Origin: Streptococcus viridans
GTDB taxonomy: Bacteria > Bacillota > Bacilli > Lactobacillales > Streptococcaceae
Assembly: GCF_900636365.1 (NCBI RefSeq)
Contig: NZ_LR134266.1
Span: 757,501-821,500, forward strand
Direction of reading: 5' to 3'
Length of the DNA stretch: 64,000 bases
A program made the translations under genes and the position numbers. Numbering within the stretch: the stretch's first letter is position 1; the number at the start of each line of letters is the position of its first letter. The notes beneath the pieces are model-generated. The model saw only the letters and a program-made list of their open reading frames with translations. It ran no database searches and had not been told where the DNA came from. Positions 40,532 to 49,570 of the stretch are shown here, in pieces.

Positions 40532-41135
40532 TATCGCCCTCAGCTATGGAGGCTATACCAGTCTCGACAAGGTCTATTTGGAGCGGATCTTAGAGGGATT
40601 GACAGAAGAGCAAAAGCTCCAGTTTATCACGCCACCGCCCAGTGTCATCAATGCCTACTTCGCTGAGCTTTACCAAAAGAAGAGCCCCGAAGCAGCAACA
40701 GACTACTTTGAACAAGTCACTGAGGCCTTTGATCTCTATCAGACCAGTCCTAGCTTTGAGGAGGACAAACCCTTTGTCCGTCTCAATCTGTCTGGCAAGG
40801 CCTATGGATTTTGCTACCGAGAAAAGGGGCTGGCTCAAGTCTTTGCCCAGCAAGCAGAAGCCATCAGCATGGACCTCTTGTTTGAGATTGCGCAAATCTT
40901 CCCTCACTACCTGGTCTATGAAGAGGAAGGCTTGATCTTGATGCGTCTGGTGAACGATCAAGAGGTGGTGGAGATCAAGGAATTGTCACCTCTATCTAAT
41001 CTTGAAGAGTTAGCAGATGGCAGCATCCGCCTGACTGGCTACAACCAGGACGAATTGGCTCAATTAGCTAGGGCCTACCCAGGAAAAATCGCCGTTCGAT
41101 CAAAAAATCGGACTGCTATGATCTATATAAGTTAG
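40518..41135 (+). CDS. Conserved hypothetical protein between hflX and rnz
   Basis: A 205-aa soluble protein with no recognised motif. It lies at a fixed place between hflX and rnz in mitis-group streptococci, overlapping the hflX stop by 14 bases. It shows no signal peptide or membrane segment, and is rich in leucine, glutamate and aromatic residues. The function is unknown; position suggests shared expression with the tRNA-modification and tRNA-processing genes around it. Confidence 0.75.
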   Translation: MDYLNIALSYGGYTSLDKVYLERILEGLTEEQKLQFITPPPSVINAYFAELYQKKSPEAATDYFEQVTEAFDLYQTSPSFEEDKPFVRLNLSGKAYGFCYREKGLAQVFAQQAEAISMDLLFEIAQIFPHYLVYEEEGLILMRLVNDQEVVEIKELSPLSNLEELADGSIRLTGYNQDELAQLARAYPGKIAVRSKNRTAMIYIS

Positions 41136-41145
41136 AAAGAATACA

Positions 41146-42075
41146 ATGGAAATTCAATTTTTAGGAACGGGTGCGGGCCAGCCGTCCAAATCTCGTAATG
41201 TCTCAAGTCTAGCGCTCAAACTCTTGGATGAGATCAATGAAGTTTGGCTCTTTGACTGTGGGGAAGGGACGCAAAACCAAATCTTAGAAACCAGCATTCG
41301 TCCTCGAAAAGTCAGCAAGATTTTTATCACCCACTTACATGGGGACCATATCTTTGGCTTGCCAGGTTTCCTCTCTAGTCGTGCCTTTCAAGCCAATGAA
41401 GAGCAGACCGATCTAGAGATTTATGGACCGATTGGGATCAAATCCTTTGTCTTGACCAGTCTTCGGGTTTCTGGTTCCCGCCTGCCATACAAGATCCATT
41501 TTCATGAGTTCGATGAAGGTTCACTTGGGAAAATCATGGAGACCGATAAGTTCACGGTCTATGCCGAGGCCTTAGACCATACCATCTTCTGTGTGGGCTA
41601 TCGCATCATGCAAAAAGACCTGGAAGGAACGTTGGATGCAGACAAGCTCAAGGCAGCAGGAGTGCCGTTTGGCCCGCTCTTTGGCCAGGTCAAAAATGGC
41701 CAAGATGTCACCCTAGAAGATGGCACCAAGATCATTGCGGCGGACTATATCTCAGCCCCTCGACCTGGTAAGGTCATCACTATCCTGGGAGATACACGTA
41801 AGACCAATGCTAGCGTCAGACTTGCCGTCAATGCAGATGTCCTCGTGCATGAGTCCACTTATGGCAAGGGCGATGAGAAGATTGCTCGGAAGCATGGACA
41901 CTCGACCAATATACAGGCGTCAGAAGTAGCGCGTGAAGCAGGGGCCAAACGTCTTCTTCTCAACCATATCAGTGCCCGCTTCCTCTCCAAGGACGTCAGC
42001 CAATTGCGCAAGGATGCGTCCAGCATTTTTGAAAATGTTTATGTCGTCAAGGATTTAGAAGAAGTGGAGATCTAA
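41146..42075 (+). CDS. rnz: Ribonuclease Z
   Basis: Endonuclease that removes the 3' trailer of tRNA precursors lacking CCA. Metallo-beta-lactamase fold in 309 aa: N-terminal [14 protein letters not shown], the zinc motif [13 protein letters not shown] (about 60-72), [18 protein letters not shown] and the final [19 protein letters not shown] is weak. It sits in the miaA-hflX operon and ends one base before the next gene. Confidence 0.95.
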   Translation: MEIQFLGTGAGQPSKSRNVSSLALKLLDEINEVWLFDCGEGTQNQILETSIRPRKVSKIFITHLHGDHIFGLPGFLSSRAFQANEEQTDLEIYGPIGIKSFVLTSLRVSGSRLPYKIHFHEFDEGSLGKIMETDKFTVYAEALDHTIFCVGYRIMQKDLEGTLDADKLKAAGVPFGPLFGQVKNGQDVTLEDGTKIIAADYISAPRPGKVITILGDTRKTNASVRLAVNADVLVHESTYGKGDEKIARKHGHSTNIQASEVAREAGAKRLLLNHISARFLSKDVSQLRKDASSIFENVYVVKDLEEVEI

Positions 42076-42076
42076 G

Positions 42077-42832
42077 ATGCGAACTATCATCATCACAGGA
42101 GCAAGCGGGGGACTAGCACAGGAAATGGTCAAGCTCCTCCCCGAGGACCGGCTCATTCTCCTAGGTAGAAATCAAGAAAAACTGGAAGACCTCTATGCTA
42201 GCCATCCTCAGGCCGAATGCATCGGGATCGATATCACAGATCCATCAGCTATCCAACAGCTAGTCGAAGAGCTCTATCAGCGCTATGGAAAGATCGATGT
42301 CTTGGTCAACAATGCTGGGTATGGGATCTTTGAAGAGTTTGATAGCATTTCTGACCAACAGGTGCGAGAGATGTTTGAGGTCAACACCTTTGCATTGATG
42401 CAGTTTTCACGTTTGGTAGGGGCGCACATGAAGGTAGCTGGCAAGGGGCACATTGTCAATATCGTCAGCATGGCGGGTCTCGTCGCAACTGCCAAATCTA
42501 GCCTTTATTCGGCGACCAAGTTTGCGGCCATTGGCTTTTCCAATGCCCTCCGCTTGGAACTCATGCCTTTTGGTGTCCATGTGACGACGGTCAATCCAGG
42601 CCCCATTCGGACTAGTTTCTTTGATCAGGCAGATCCTGACGGAAGCTATGTCAAGGCTGTGGACCGCTACATTTTGGAACCAGACTTTGTGGCTAAGAAG
42701 ATCGTTAAAAACTTTGGAAAAGCAAAACGCGAGCTCAATCTTCCTTGGCTCTTGAACCTGACCCACAAGCTCTATACCCTATTCCCACGCATCTCGGACA
42801 AGCTGGCCAGCAAGATGTTTAATTACAAATAG
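42077..42832 (+). CDS. Short-chain dehydrogenase/reductase
   Basis: A 251-aa classical SDR of the YqjQ/DltE type. The nucleotide site TGASGGLA lies near the N-terminus, NNAGYG follows, and the catalytic triad is seen as the serine of VSMAG and the YSATK tyrosine and lysine (about 150-155). NPGPIRT closes the fold. The substrate is not known. It starts two bases after the rnz stop, so it is part of the same transcript. Confidence 0.88.
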   Translation: MRTIIITGASGGLAQEMVKLLPEDRLILLGRNQEKLEDLYASHPQAECIGIDITDPSAIQQLVEELYQRYGKIDVLVNNAGYGIFEEFDSISDQQVREMFEVNTFALMQFSRLVGAHMKVAGKGHIVNIVSMAGLVATAKSSLYSATKFAAIGFSNALRLELMPFGVHVTTVNPGPIRTSFFDQADPDGSYVKAVDRYILEPDFVAKKIVKNFGKAKRELNLPWLLNLTHKLYTLFPRISDKLASKMFNYK

Positions 42833-42842
42833 GAGGAGCCAG

Positions 42843-43553
42843 ATGGCAGCTAATATTCAAGCCTATTTAGAAAACATCCGGAAACCTTGGGGACAGATCT
42901 ATTATGATATTCTTTTTGACCAATTACAGGACATCAAGGGAAAGCAAGTCCTTGATTTTGGCAGTGGCTTTGGCCTGGTGGCCAACCACCTGGCGCAAGA
43001 CAATCAAGTCCTTGCTGTGGAGCCTAATGAAGAAATGGTAGCTTTGCGGGCCCAAGAACATTCCTACCAGCAACTGGTAGGAAGTCTGGACCAGTTAGCA
43101 AGCCTTGAAGATGCCAGCTTTGATGTCATCCTTTGCCATAATGTCTTGGAGTATGTAGAGGATCGCAAGCTAGTTCTTGAAGAATTTACCCGTCTCTTGA
43201 AACCAGATGGTCTCCTATCCATCGTCAAGCACAATGAGGTTGGACGCGTCCTGCAGACCGTCGTCTTTGAAGATGATACTCAGAAAGCGCTCGATCTCCT
43301 AGCAGGTCAGGATCTGGAAACCCACTCCATGGGCTTGGCCCAGGCCTATGATCTAGATAGAGCAGTAGAAGACCTAGCCCTCGAAGTTCAGGCCTACCAA
43401 GGAATTCGTGTCTTTTACGCCTTGCAGGACAATCGCTTTAAAGGACAAGAAGGCTGGCGAGAGTCTATGCTCAAGATGGAGCTGGCCGTTTGCCAAGAGT
43501 CCCCTTACAGAGATATCGCCTTCTTCCAGCACTATACCCTAAAAAGGAGTTAA
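42843..43553 (+). CDS. Class I SAM-dependent methyltransferase
   Basis: A 236-aa methyltransferase with the SAM-binding motif I VLDFGSGFGLVANHLA (about 36-51), an acidic residue at the end of the second strand (VEPNEEM), and the motif IV-like VILCHNVLEYV. The acceptor is not apparent; this type includes small-molecule and tRNA methylases. RBS AGGAGG precedes the start. It is flanked closely by the SDR and GNAT genes. Confidence 0.85.
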   Translation: MAANIQAYLENIRKPWGQIYYDILFDQLQDIKGKQVLDFGSGFGLVANHLAQDNQVLAVEPNEEMVALRAQEHSYQQLVGSLDQLASLEDASFDVILCHNVLEYVEDRKLVLEEFTRLLKPDGLLSIVKHNEVGRVLQTVVFEDDTQKALDLLAGQDLETHSMGLAQAYDLDRAVEDLALEVQAYQGIRVFYALQDNRFKGQEGWRESMLKMELAVCQESPYRDIAFFQHYTLKRS

Positions 43554-43554
43554 G

Positions 43555-43959
43555 ATGTTAGAGTACAAACAAGAGATTCCACCGATGACAGACCTAGTCG
43601 CACTCTACAGCTCGGTCGGCTGGACCAATTATACCAATAACCCAACTATGCTAGAAGAGGCTGTCAAAGCCAGTCTCTGGCAGTTAGCAGTCTATGATAA
43701 GGAAGAGCAGGTCGCTTACATTCGCTTGGTAGGAGATGGGCACTCAGTTCTGTTGGTGCAAGATCTCTTGGTGCGACCAGATCATCAGAGGCAAGGTATC
43801 GGAAAGAAACTCCTAGAAGAGGCTTTAGCGACCTTTCCTAATGTCTATCAACGGCTTCTTGTCACTGAATGTAGCGAGAAAAATCTTGCCTTTTACCAAT
43901 CCCTTGGCTTTGTCGAATTGTCAGAGCAAGCCTGTACGGGGATGATTTATAATAATTGA
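43555..43959 (+). CDS. GNAT-family N-acetyltransferase
   Basis: A 134-aa acetyltransferase with the acetyl-CoA pyrophosphate loop RPDHQRQGIGKKLL (about 77-90) and the terminal strand NLAFYQSLGFVEL. Acceptor unknown. It starts one base after the methyltransferase stop and is the last gene of the operon; copy 3 of the ~175-bp repeat follows within 4 bases. Confidence 0.88.
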   Translation: MLEYKQEIPPMTDLVALYSSVGWTNYTNNPTMLEEAVKASLWQLAVYDKEEQVAYIRLVGDGHSVLLVQDLLVRPDHQRQGIGKKLLEEALATFPNVYQRLLVTECSEKNLAFYQSLGFVELSEQACTGMIYNN

Positions 43960-43962
43960 CGG

Positions 43963-44147
43963 AGAGAGAGTGGGACAGAAATCGGTAATTCGTTAGAATT
44001 CGATTTCGTCGTCCCACCTCCGCACAGTTGAGTAGGGCTGTAAAAGTTGATGAAATCAGCCTAGTAGAGCCCACTCAACCACTGCGTCTTGCTCAACAAT
44101 CCAAAGACAATTGAGAGGCTAGGACTTTTGCACCGGCCTCTTTTTTT
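43963..44147 (+). repeat. Dispersed ~175-bp hairpin repeat, copy 3
   Basis: Starts just after the GNAT stop. Same three-hairpin layout as copy 2, with scattered changes (CACCGGCCTC in the last arm) and a long T-run at its end. A short minus-strand open frame across it is spurious. Confidence 0.9.
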
Positions 44148-44301
44148 GTTTTTCCTGACATTACTCGTAAATAATGGTAGAATAGAGCTAGATTATTGAG
44201 TACCTTGATCAGCATTTCAAATTATGAGAACCCTTCATCCTATAGTTCTTGCTCGTTATCTATCCAACTTTTGGAAGTTTTCTGTTTTTGGAGGTAGATC
44301 T

Positions 44302-45078
44302 ATGAAAAACAAACCTTATTCTTTTTTATTCCTAGTTCCCATCCTATTCTTAACGATGTTCCTAACCAGTTGTAAGATCATGACATCGAGCGATTACAAA
44401 AAGGCTAAAGAAGTTGTTAGCGGTGAGCTTACTCACGTTGGTTTGTATGGCAAAGTTACCATCACTAACTTGTCCTGGACTGCCCTAGAATTCCCAACTT
44501 ATAACGTAAGCTACGCTTACTCTGAGACAACTTACGATGATCAAACGGTACGATTGGAACATGATGCAACTTTTCATGATGACTGGTCAAGTTCATCTAT
44601 TACTAATCTTCCGGACTATAAGAAAGTGTTTTTAGAGCAGAAATCCATAAAAAATATCGAGGAAAAACTAGAGAAGGAAATAAAGAAGCAATCTCTCGGC
44701 CTTCCAATTGAATTCTTTATCGTTTTAAGTAACTTTTATCCTGATGAAAAAGAGGAAATTCTGGATAGCATCGCTAAGCAAAATCTCAAAGAAGGAAAGA
44801 AGGACTTTGCCGGCTACTATCAAATCCCTTTTCAAACCTTGATAGATCAAGAGTTAATCCGTATGACCATTTATGTAGATGATACCGTGTCCGTTAAGGA
44901 GCAAGACCTAAAAGCGGCAGCTAAAAAGCTAGATGCGAGCAAACTACCGAATGGTTCCTATAGTTTCTATTATTCCAATCGTAAAGATGATTCGGAAGAC
45001 ACGCTCAGATACTCCTTCAAAGTTAAAGATGGTCAAGTTGTTTTTTCTGAAGATCAAAAGGATGAACTAGAGGATTAA
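44302..45078 (+). CDS. Hypothetical lipoprotein
   Basis: A 258-aa predicted lipoprotein. Signal peptide MKNKPYSFLFLVPILFLTMF is followed by lipobox LTSC. The mature part is hydrophilic, lysine and aspartate rich, with no motif I recognise. The frame is open from 44224, but the ATG at 44302 has GGAGG at 44290-44294 and gives a clean signal peptide. The gene is bracketed by copies 3 and 4 of the ~175-bp repeat in the same orientation, so it could be deleted by recombination. Confidence 0.75.
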   Translation: MKNKPYSFLFLVPILFLTMFLTSCKIMTSSDYKKAKEVVSGELTHVGLYGKVTITNLSWTALEFPTYNVSYAYSETTYDDQTVRLEHDATFHDDWSSSSITNLPDYKKVFLEQKSIKNIEEKLEKEIKKQSLGLPIEFFIVLSNFYPDEKEEILDSIAKQNLKEGKKDFAGYYQIPFQTLIDQELIRMTIYVDDTVSVKEQDLKAAAKKLDASKLPNGSYSFYYSNRKDDSEDTLRYSFKVKDGQVVFSEDQKDELED

Positions 45079-45146
45079 ACTAAAAAGAGTATTCTTGAGT
45101 AACCTAGTAAGGCTTAACAAATCTATTTTTATAATGCTACTTAAAT

Positions 45147-45320
45147 GAGAGTGGGACAGAAATCGGTAATTCGTTAGAATTCGATTTCGTCGTCCCACCT
45201 CCGCACAGTTGAGTAGGGCTGTAAAAGCTGATGAAATCAGCGTAGTAGAGCCCAGTCACCACTGCGTCTTGCTCGACAATCCAAAGACAATTGAGAGGCT
45301 AGGACTTTTGTCCCAGCCTC
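45147..45320 (+). repeat. Dispersed ~175-bp hairpin repeat, copy 4
   Basis: Same element with a small deletion in the second hairpin (CCCAGTCACC where others read CCCACTCAACC). It lies about 70 bases after the lipoprotein stop and ends in GAGGCTAGGAC...GTCCCAGCCTC. Confidence 0.9.
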
Positions 45321-45388
45321 ATTATTTATTTGACTGACAAAAGAGAGAATTGATGGTAAAATGAGGGGGAGATTAGGAGGAGTTGTTT

Positions 45389-46747
45389 ATGCCCAAGTTA
45401 TTTAAGTCAAAGTTGTTTTTATTTACTTTATTCGTCGTGGTAGTTGGCTCTGTGTACTCTATCAAAGAACAAATTCGTATAAGAGAATTGCGTCAGTATG
45501 TTCAATGGAAACCGAGGCCAGTCATTAAGGACTATGAATTTATTCATAACGGGGAAGCACTAGTCATCGAATGGGACGATGCTGATGAGAGAGAATTAAT
45601 TAAAGAAGCTACTAAAGATGAACCACAATTTGCGTACCAACTTAATACACCTAATGGTGCAAGTGGTGAGCGCTATATCATGCAAGAAAGCTATAAGTTA
45701 AAAGCGAGTAGTGATAAGTTTTCACGCTATCGTACTGCACCAGGTTCGGCGCCTTATCTAAGCTACAATGAGCCCAAAGAAGGGGAGTATTGGTTGATTG
45801 ATGTATACGACACGAAGGATCGAAAACTAAAACCTAAAACCTATGATGTCTTTAAAATGGTGCGTGACTATAATAAGAAATATATCCCACTCGATATTTC
45901 AGGAGAAATATATGAAACAGAGGATAATGAAGCCTACTTTCTTATTACTATGTTAGCACCCAAGGAATCAAAAGCAGTGATTGAAAATGGAACTATGAAA
46001 GTTGTTACGGAGGGGTTTAACGAGACTTCACAGTATCCGGTTGAGGAGGGGCTGATTGATGCAAAAACAGGAAAAATATCTAAAAAGAGTTCCTCTGGTA
46101 AAAGTGTTGAAGAAGTTAAAACGGAGTCAAAACAGAGACTTGAGAATAGACATCCATTCGCTCTTATGCCAAAAACGAGATTATCTGGTTCCGGAGGAAA
46201 TGACTACATTTCTAGAGGATTACAACTTAGGTTTAATCAAAGTTTTAGGGAAACTGAAAGGTACAAAATATCTCTAGCAGCAGTCTATCCAAAGGCCTAT
46301 CAGATGTTGAAAAATCACTATCGCTCAGTTTTGTATTTCTTAGGCGAGGAAGATGTAGAGTTTCGTCTCTCCTTTTTAGAATTACTAACAAGTCCCTATA
46401 ATTCATTTGTTAAAGATTTCACGCTTCCTGCTGATTTTTCAATAGATGGGCAAGAGCACCTTGTTCAGAATAAAGAAGAATTTCTTCAATACTTCAAATC
46501 TCAGCCTCAAAAAAACAGTACTAATTTTGAGTTGGATCTTATGAATATATTTTACGAAGAAACACCAGAAGGATACATAAGGAGAGATCTTTTTAAAAAT
46601 TTAACCATTCCCGCCGAGTTTTCAAAAGATGGGCAAGAACATGTGATTCAAGATGTGCTCCAATTTCAAAAGGTCCTCAATATTGAAAAGATAGAAAATG
46701 AAAAATTAAGGAAGAAAATAATAGAAACATTCCCATATATGAAATAG
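45389..46747 (+). CDS. Hypothetical membrane-anchored protein
   Basis: A 452-aa protein with one N-terminal membrane helix (about residues 7-25) and a large extracellular region rich in charged and aromatic residues. Near the C-terminus two related segments occur about 60 residues apart (LPADFSIDGQEHLVQNKEEF and IPAEFSKDGQEHVIQDVLQF), an internal repeat. No known family was recognised. The ATG at 45389 is chosen because AGGAGG at 45376-45381 precedes it. A terminator follows at 46771. Confidence 0.65.
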   Translation: MPKLFKSKLFLFTLFVVVVGSVYSIKEQIRIRELRQYVQWKPRPVIKDYEFIHNGEALVIEWDDADERELIKEATKDEPQFAYQLNTPNGASGERYIMQESYKLKASSDKFSRYRTAPGSAPYLSYNEPKEGEYWLIDVYDTKDRKLKPKTYDVFKMVRDYNKKYIPLDISGEIYETEDNEAYFLITMLAPKESKAVIENGTMKVVTEGFNETSQYPVEEGLIDAKTGKISKKSSSGKSVEEVKTESKQRLENRHPFALMPKTRLSGSGGNDYISRGLQLRFNQSFRETERYKISLAAVYPKAYQMLKNHYRSVLYFLGEEDVEFRLSFLELLTSPYNSFVKDFTLPADFSIDGQEHLVQNKEEFLQYFKSQPQKNSTNFELDLMNIFYEETPEGYIRRDLFKNLTIPAEFSKDGQEHVIQDVLQFQKVLNIEKIENEKLRKKIIETFPYMK

Positions 46748-46770
46748 ACTGGAATATAAGTGAAGATACA

Positions 46771-46804
46771 AAAGAGCCTAGTGAAGTTTTCACAGGCTCT
46801 TTTA
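46771..46804. terminator. Terminator after the 452-aa gene
   Basis: AAAGAGCCT-GTG...CAC-GGCTCTTTT hairpin, bidirectional in appearance. Confidence 0.8.
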
Positions 46805-46878
46805 TATAACCTCTAGGACAGAAAAATGAGAATGAGGTAGGACTTGGTTTTCTAGTTTATTCTATCGTCATAGGTCCA

Positions 46879-46908
46879 TAAAAAAGAGAGAGAATGTGAT
46901 TCTCTCTC
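46879..46908 (-). terminator. Terminator of the surface protein gene
   Basis: Read on the minus strand, GAGAGAATCACATTCTCTC forms a hairpin followed by TCTTTTTTA, about 60 bases after the stop codon. Confidence 0.7.
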
Positions 46909-46968
46909 GTGCTATTAGTGACTAGGAGGTGGAGCTAGTGCAAGCTAATAGTAGTTTTCTGAACTGAA

Positions 46969-48933
46969 TTAGTTATCAGTCATTTTACGTTTCAATACAA
47001 CGGCACCGGCCAAGACCAATACTCCTGTAAGAACAAGACCTGTTGCGACAACTTCACCTGTACTTGGAAGAAGTTTCTTACGTCCGCCACCATTGCCTCC
47101 AGCGTTAGGTCCGGTTGGATTTTCAGGTGTAGTACCTTCAGGTGTTGTAGTAGGTCCTCCAGGTGTAGTCGTTGGTGTTGTAGTAGGTCCTCCAGGTGTT
47201 GTAGTTGGTGTTCCAGGCGTAGTAGTTACAGTAGTCTTAGGCTCCTTTGTAGAAACAGTTGTAGCAGGAGTTTCAGGTGTAGTAGTTACTGTAGTCTTAG
47301 GCTCTTCAGTTGTTGTAGTAGTTGAAGTAGTTGCCTCTCCAGTTGTTGTAGTAGTTGAAGTAGTTGCCTCTCCAGTTGTTGTAGTAGTTGAAGTAGTTGG
47401 CTCTTCAGTTGTTGTAGTGGTTGAAGTAGTTGGCTCTTCGGTTGTTGTAGTAGTTGAAGTAGTTGGCTCTTCAGTTGTTGTAGTGGTTGAAGTAGTTGGC
47501 TCTTCGGTTGTTGTAGTAGTTGAAGTAGTTGGCTCTTCAGTTGTAGTTGTAGTAGTAGTTGTAGATGTCGTAGTAGTGGTTGTTGTAGTCGTTGTAGTTG
47601 GTTTGTTTGATGTGTTAATGACCTTGATCACGTTAGCATCATCAATTTTTTCAACTTTTGAAGTGTAACCTTCAGGTGTGTTTGTTTCCACTACTGAGTA
47701 CTCAATCTTCTTACCGTCTTTGATACCTGGCAATTTGGTAAATTCTGCTTGCCAACCAGAAGCTTTTGTAAGAGTTTGTGTCATTCCTTCTAAAGCTTTG
47801 CCGTCAGCATACAATTGAACAGTGATATCTTTACGGTCAGCTTCTTCATCACCAACCCATTCTTTCTGAACGGTCACAGTTGTGTCACCAGATACCCAGA
47901 ATTTCAATTCTGTATTGTTCCAGAAGGCTGGGTCTGTTTGAGGTGTTGTGATTTCGTCAGCTGTCAAGGTAGCGTTGTTGTCAACACGGATAGTTGTTTT
48001 AGGAATGATTGTTTGGTATTCAACAATGATTTCTTCATCTGTAGCTGTCTTGAAGACATCGCTGACATCTGATAAGTTCACAGTAAATCCATTACCATCT
48101 GGATCAAATGTCACATGTTTCCAGAAGTTCCATCCTGAAGCAACCACTTGACCACCTTTTCTTAATGTGAAGGATGGTTTCAAGTAAGTTCCAACGAAGA
48201 ATTCACTTGCAGCGTGATTAGCAGGTGTTTTAAAAGTGATTTTTGAGTAATCTACAGCTGAAGCTTGGATTTTATCTGATACAACAGGATTTGTGATGGC
48301 TTGTTTTTTACCATCTCCGTTGATACGGATGAACCATTTTGTAAGGTAGTAGTCATCTCCAACATTCATCCATGCATAGTTTTCTGATGCATCGAGTTTG
48401 AATTCTTTAGATACATAGTCACCAGTAAGGTTGTACTTGTTCAAAACAGATTCAAATACGCCAGGTCCATCAGGACGAGTGATGATGACAGATTCTGAAC
48501 CGACTTTAGAAGTGGCAGTCTTATTTCCAGGATTTCCTGGAGTGCTATCCCACACTGCTTGGTATGAGAAACCACCCTTAACGTTTTGGTTCATGGATTC
48601 GATTGCTTTTTTAAAGGTAAAAGTAATCTTTTTGTCTGTCATCGACAAGGTAGCAACTTCAGCACCATTAGCTTGAAGTGACTCCGTTGCAAGTTTGGTG
48701 ATATTGACACCTTCAGGAGCATCGATGGTAAACGTATCACCTTCCTTAACAGAAATTCCTGTTAAGTCCCAGTCAAAAGAAAATGTGACCTTTTGACCAG
48801 ATGTATCTGCTTTAAGGTTTGTAATGGTTGGTGTAACAGTTGCTGCAGAAACTGGCTTAATGATTGACAAGCCAAGAGCAACTACACTAATCATTGCTAC
48901 AAACGCGAATAATTTTTTATAGAAAGTTTTCAC
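46969..48933 (-). CDS. Cell-wall-anchored surface adhesin with threonine-rich repeats (LPSTG)
   Basis: About 654 aa. Signal peptide (1-30, ending KPVSA), an adhesin-like beta-rich N-terminal region (about 31-345) and one CnaB-type domain (about 350-440, beginning TVQKEWVGDEEADRKD). A Thr-rich tract (about 443-590) holds seven 11-residue units, then a Pro/Thr stretch and a sortase signal: LPSTGE, hydrophobic helix and KRK tail. I choose the GTG at 48933: GGAGG is 5 nt upstream, and the extended -10 at 48965-48973 would place the transcript start downstream of the earlier ATG (48987). Likely binds host ligands; the ligand is unknown. Confidence 0.88.
   Translation of the reverse strand: MKTFYKKLFAFVAMISVVALGLSIIKPVSAATVTPTITNLKADTSGQKVTFSFDWDLTGISVKEGDTFTIDAPEGVNITKLATESLQANGAEVATLSMTDKKITFTFKKAIESMNQNVKGGFSYQAVWDSTPGNPGNKTATSKVGSESVIITRPDGPGVFESVLNKYNLTGDYVSKEFKLDASENYAWMNVGDDYYLTKWFIRINGDGKKQAITNPVVSDKIQASAVDYSKITFKTPANHAASEFFVGTYLKPSFTLRKGGQVVASGWNFWKHVTFDPDGNGFTVNLSDVSDVFKTATDEEIIVEYQTIIPKTTIRVDNNATLTADEITTPQTDPAFWNNTELKFWVSGDTTVTVQKEWVGDEEADRKDITVQLYADGKALEGMTQTLTKASGWQAEFTKLPGIKDGKKIEYSVVETNTPEGYTSKVEKIDDANVIKVINTSNKPTTTTTTTTTTTSTTTTTTTTEEPTTSTTTTTEEPTTSTTTTTEEPTTSTTTTTEEPTTSTTTTTEEPTTSTTTTTGEATTSTTTTTGEATTSTTTTTEEPKTTVTTTPETPATTVSTKEPKTTVTTTPGTPTTTPGGPTTTPTTTPGGPTTTPEGTTPENPTGPNAGGNGGGRKKLLPSTGEVVATGLVLTGVLVLAGAVVLKRKMTDN
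47302..47560. repeat. 33-bp tandem repeats encoding (EEP/GEA)TTSTTTTT
   Basis: Seven consecutive 11-codon units: five EEPTTSTTTTT and two GEATTSTTTTT, with near-identical DNA. Copy number changes by slippage would keep the frame and alter stalk length. The strong repeat also leaves the opposite strand open as a valine-rich frame, which is not a gene. Confidence 0.9.
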
Positions 48934-48964
48934 TTGTTCCTCCATTCCTTTTTCCTGGTTTGGA

Positions 48965-48973
48965 AGTATATCA
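48965..48973 (-). promoter_or_regulatory. Extended -10 of the surface adhesin gene
   Basis: Minus-strand TG-A-TATACT; predicted start near 48958, about 25 bases before the GTG start codon. Confidence 0.55.
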
Positions 48974-49483
48974 CTTTTTTTCCACACATTTTAAGCGTGT
49001 CCAGTTCTATACCGACAAAAAGTCGGCTAGATGTTTATGACGGTTTTTCTGCTAGGACTGAATGGTAGAGACCATCGTTGTAGCCAGAGAAAAGCGAAAG
49101 TCGACTGTGACAGCTTAAAATAAAAAACTGATTGTCCTTTCCACACACAGAATTAATAACTCCAAGGGCCATAAAGTCAAGAGTTTCAAACCAAGACGGC
49201 TGAAAAACCGATCGCTTTGTTTCCCTATAATTTTAGGCCTCTTATATTATATTACAATCCTTTGCAGTGTCAAGTAATTTGTATCTAAATAATAAAAAAT
49301 AGTAGGATTTTTTTATTGGGAGGTTTTTTCGTAGGTTAAAAAGATTGAAAAGATTGGAAGAAGACTTGTAACAGACGCAGTTTGGGAGCTGGGCTAAGCT
49401 TGATTTTTATGACCTTGGATAGAAGATTTTACCCCTACTGATTCAAAGCTAGCTTTCATTTTCCGGATTCCCGGCTTTCATGT
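48974..49483. other. About 500 bases of intergenic DNA up to the satellite left end
   Basis: No gene was recognised. It holds the upstream region of the surface adhesin and, at the far right, the pre-integration upstream half of the recJ promoter (TGT before the TATAAT at 49484). Several short inverted repeats (for example CCGAC/GTCGG near 49013) were seen but not assigned. Confidence 0.4.
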
Positions 49484-49498
49484 TATAATATGCTGATA
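49484..49498. repeat. attL core (15-bp direct repeat)
   Basis: TATAATATGCTGATA, identical to 59318-59332. It lies about 70 bases beyond the 3' end of the integrase gene. Confidence 0.8.
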
Positions 49499-49502
49499 TA
49501 AT

Positions 49503-49551
49503 TTAAAGATACGTCAAAGCCTTGGTTCATAAGGGATTAACGTATCTTTAA
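49503..49551. repeat. 12-bp perfect inverted repeat next to attL
   Basis: TTAAAGATACGT (49503-49514) and ACGTATCTTTAA (49540-49551) around a 25-base centre. It may be an integrase or excisionase arm site, or a hairpin ending int transcription. Confidence 0.6.
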
Positions 49552-49570
49552 GTGAAAAATGTTCTCCTTT

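Noticed and set aside
47302..47560. CRISPR-like regular spacing of short repeats
   Set aside because: Units are contiguous coding repeats with no unique spacers and no cas genes.
47093..47668. Plus-strand open frame of 191 codons, almost all valine and glycine
   Set aside because: It is the antisense shadow of the threonine-rich repeat of the surface adhesin; composition follows from the repeat and there is no ribosome site.
49484..49498. tRNA gene as integration site
   Set aside because: No tRNA cloverleaf was found at either end; the repeat lies in the recJ promoter.
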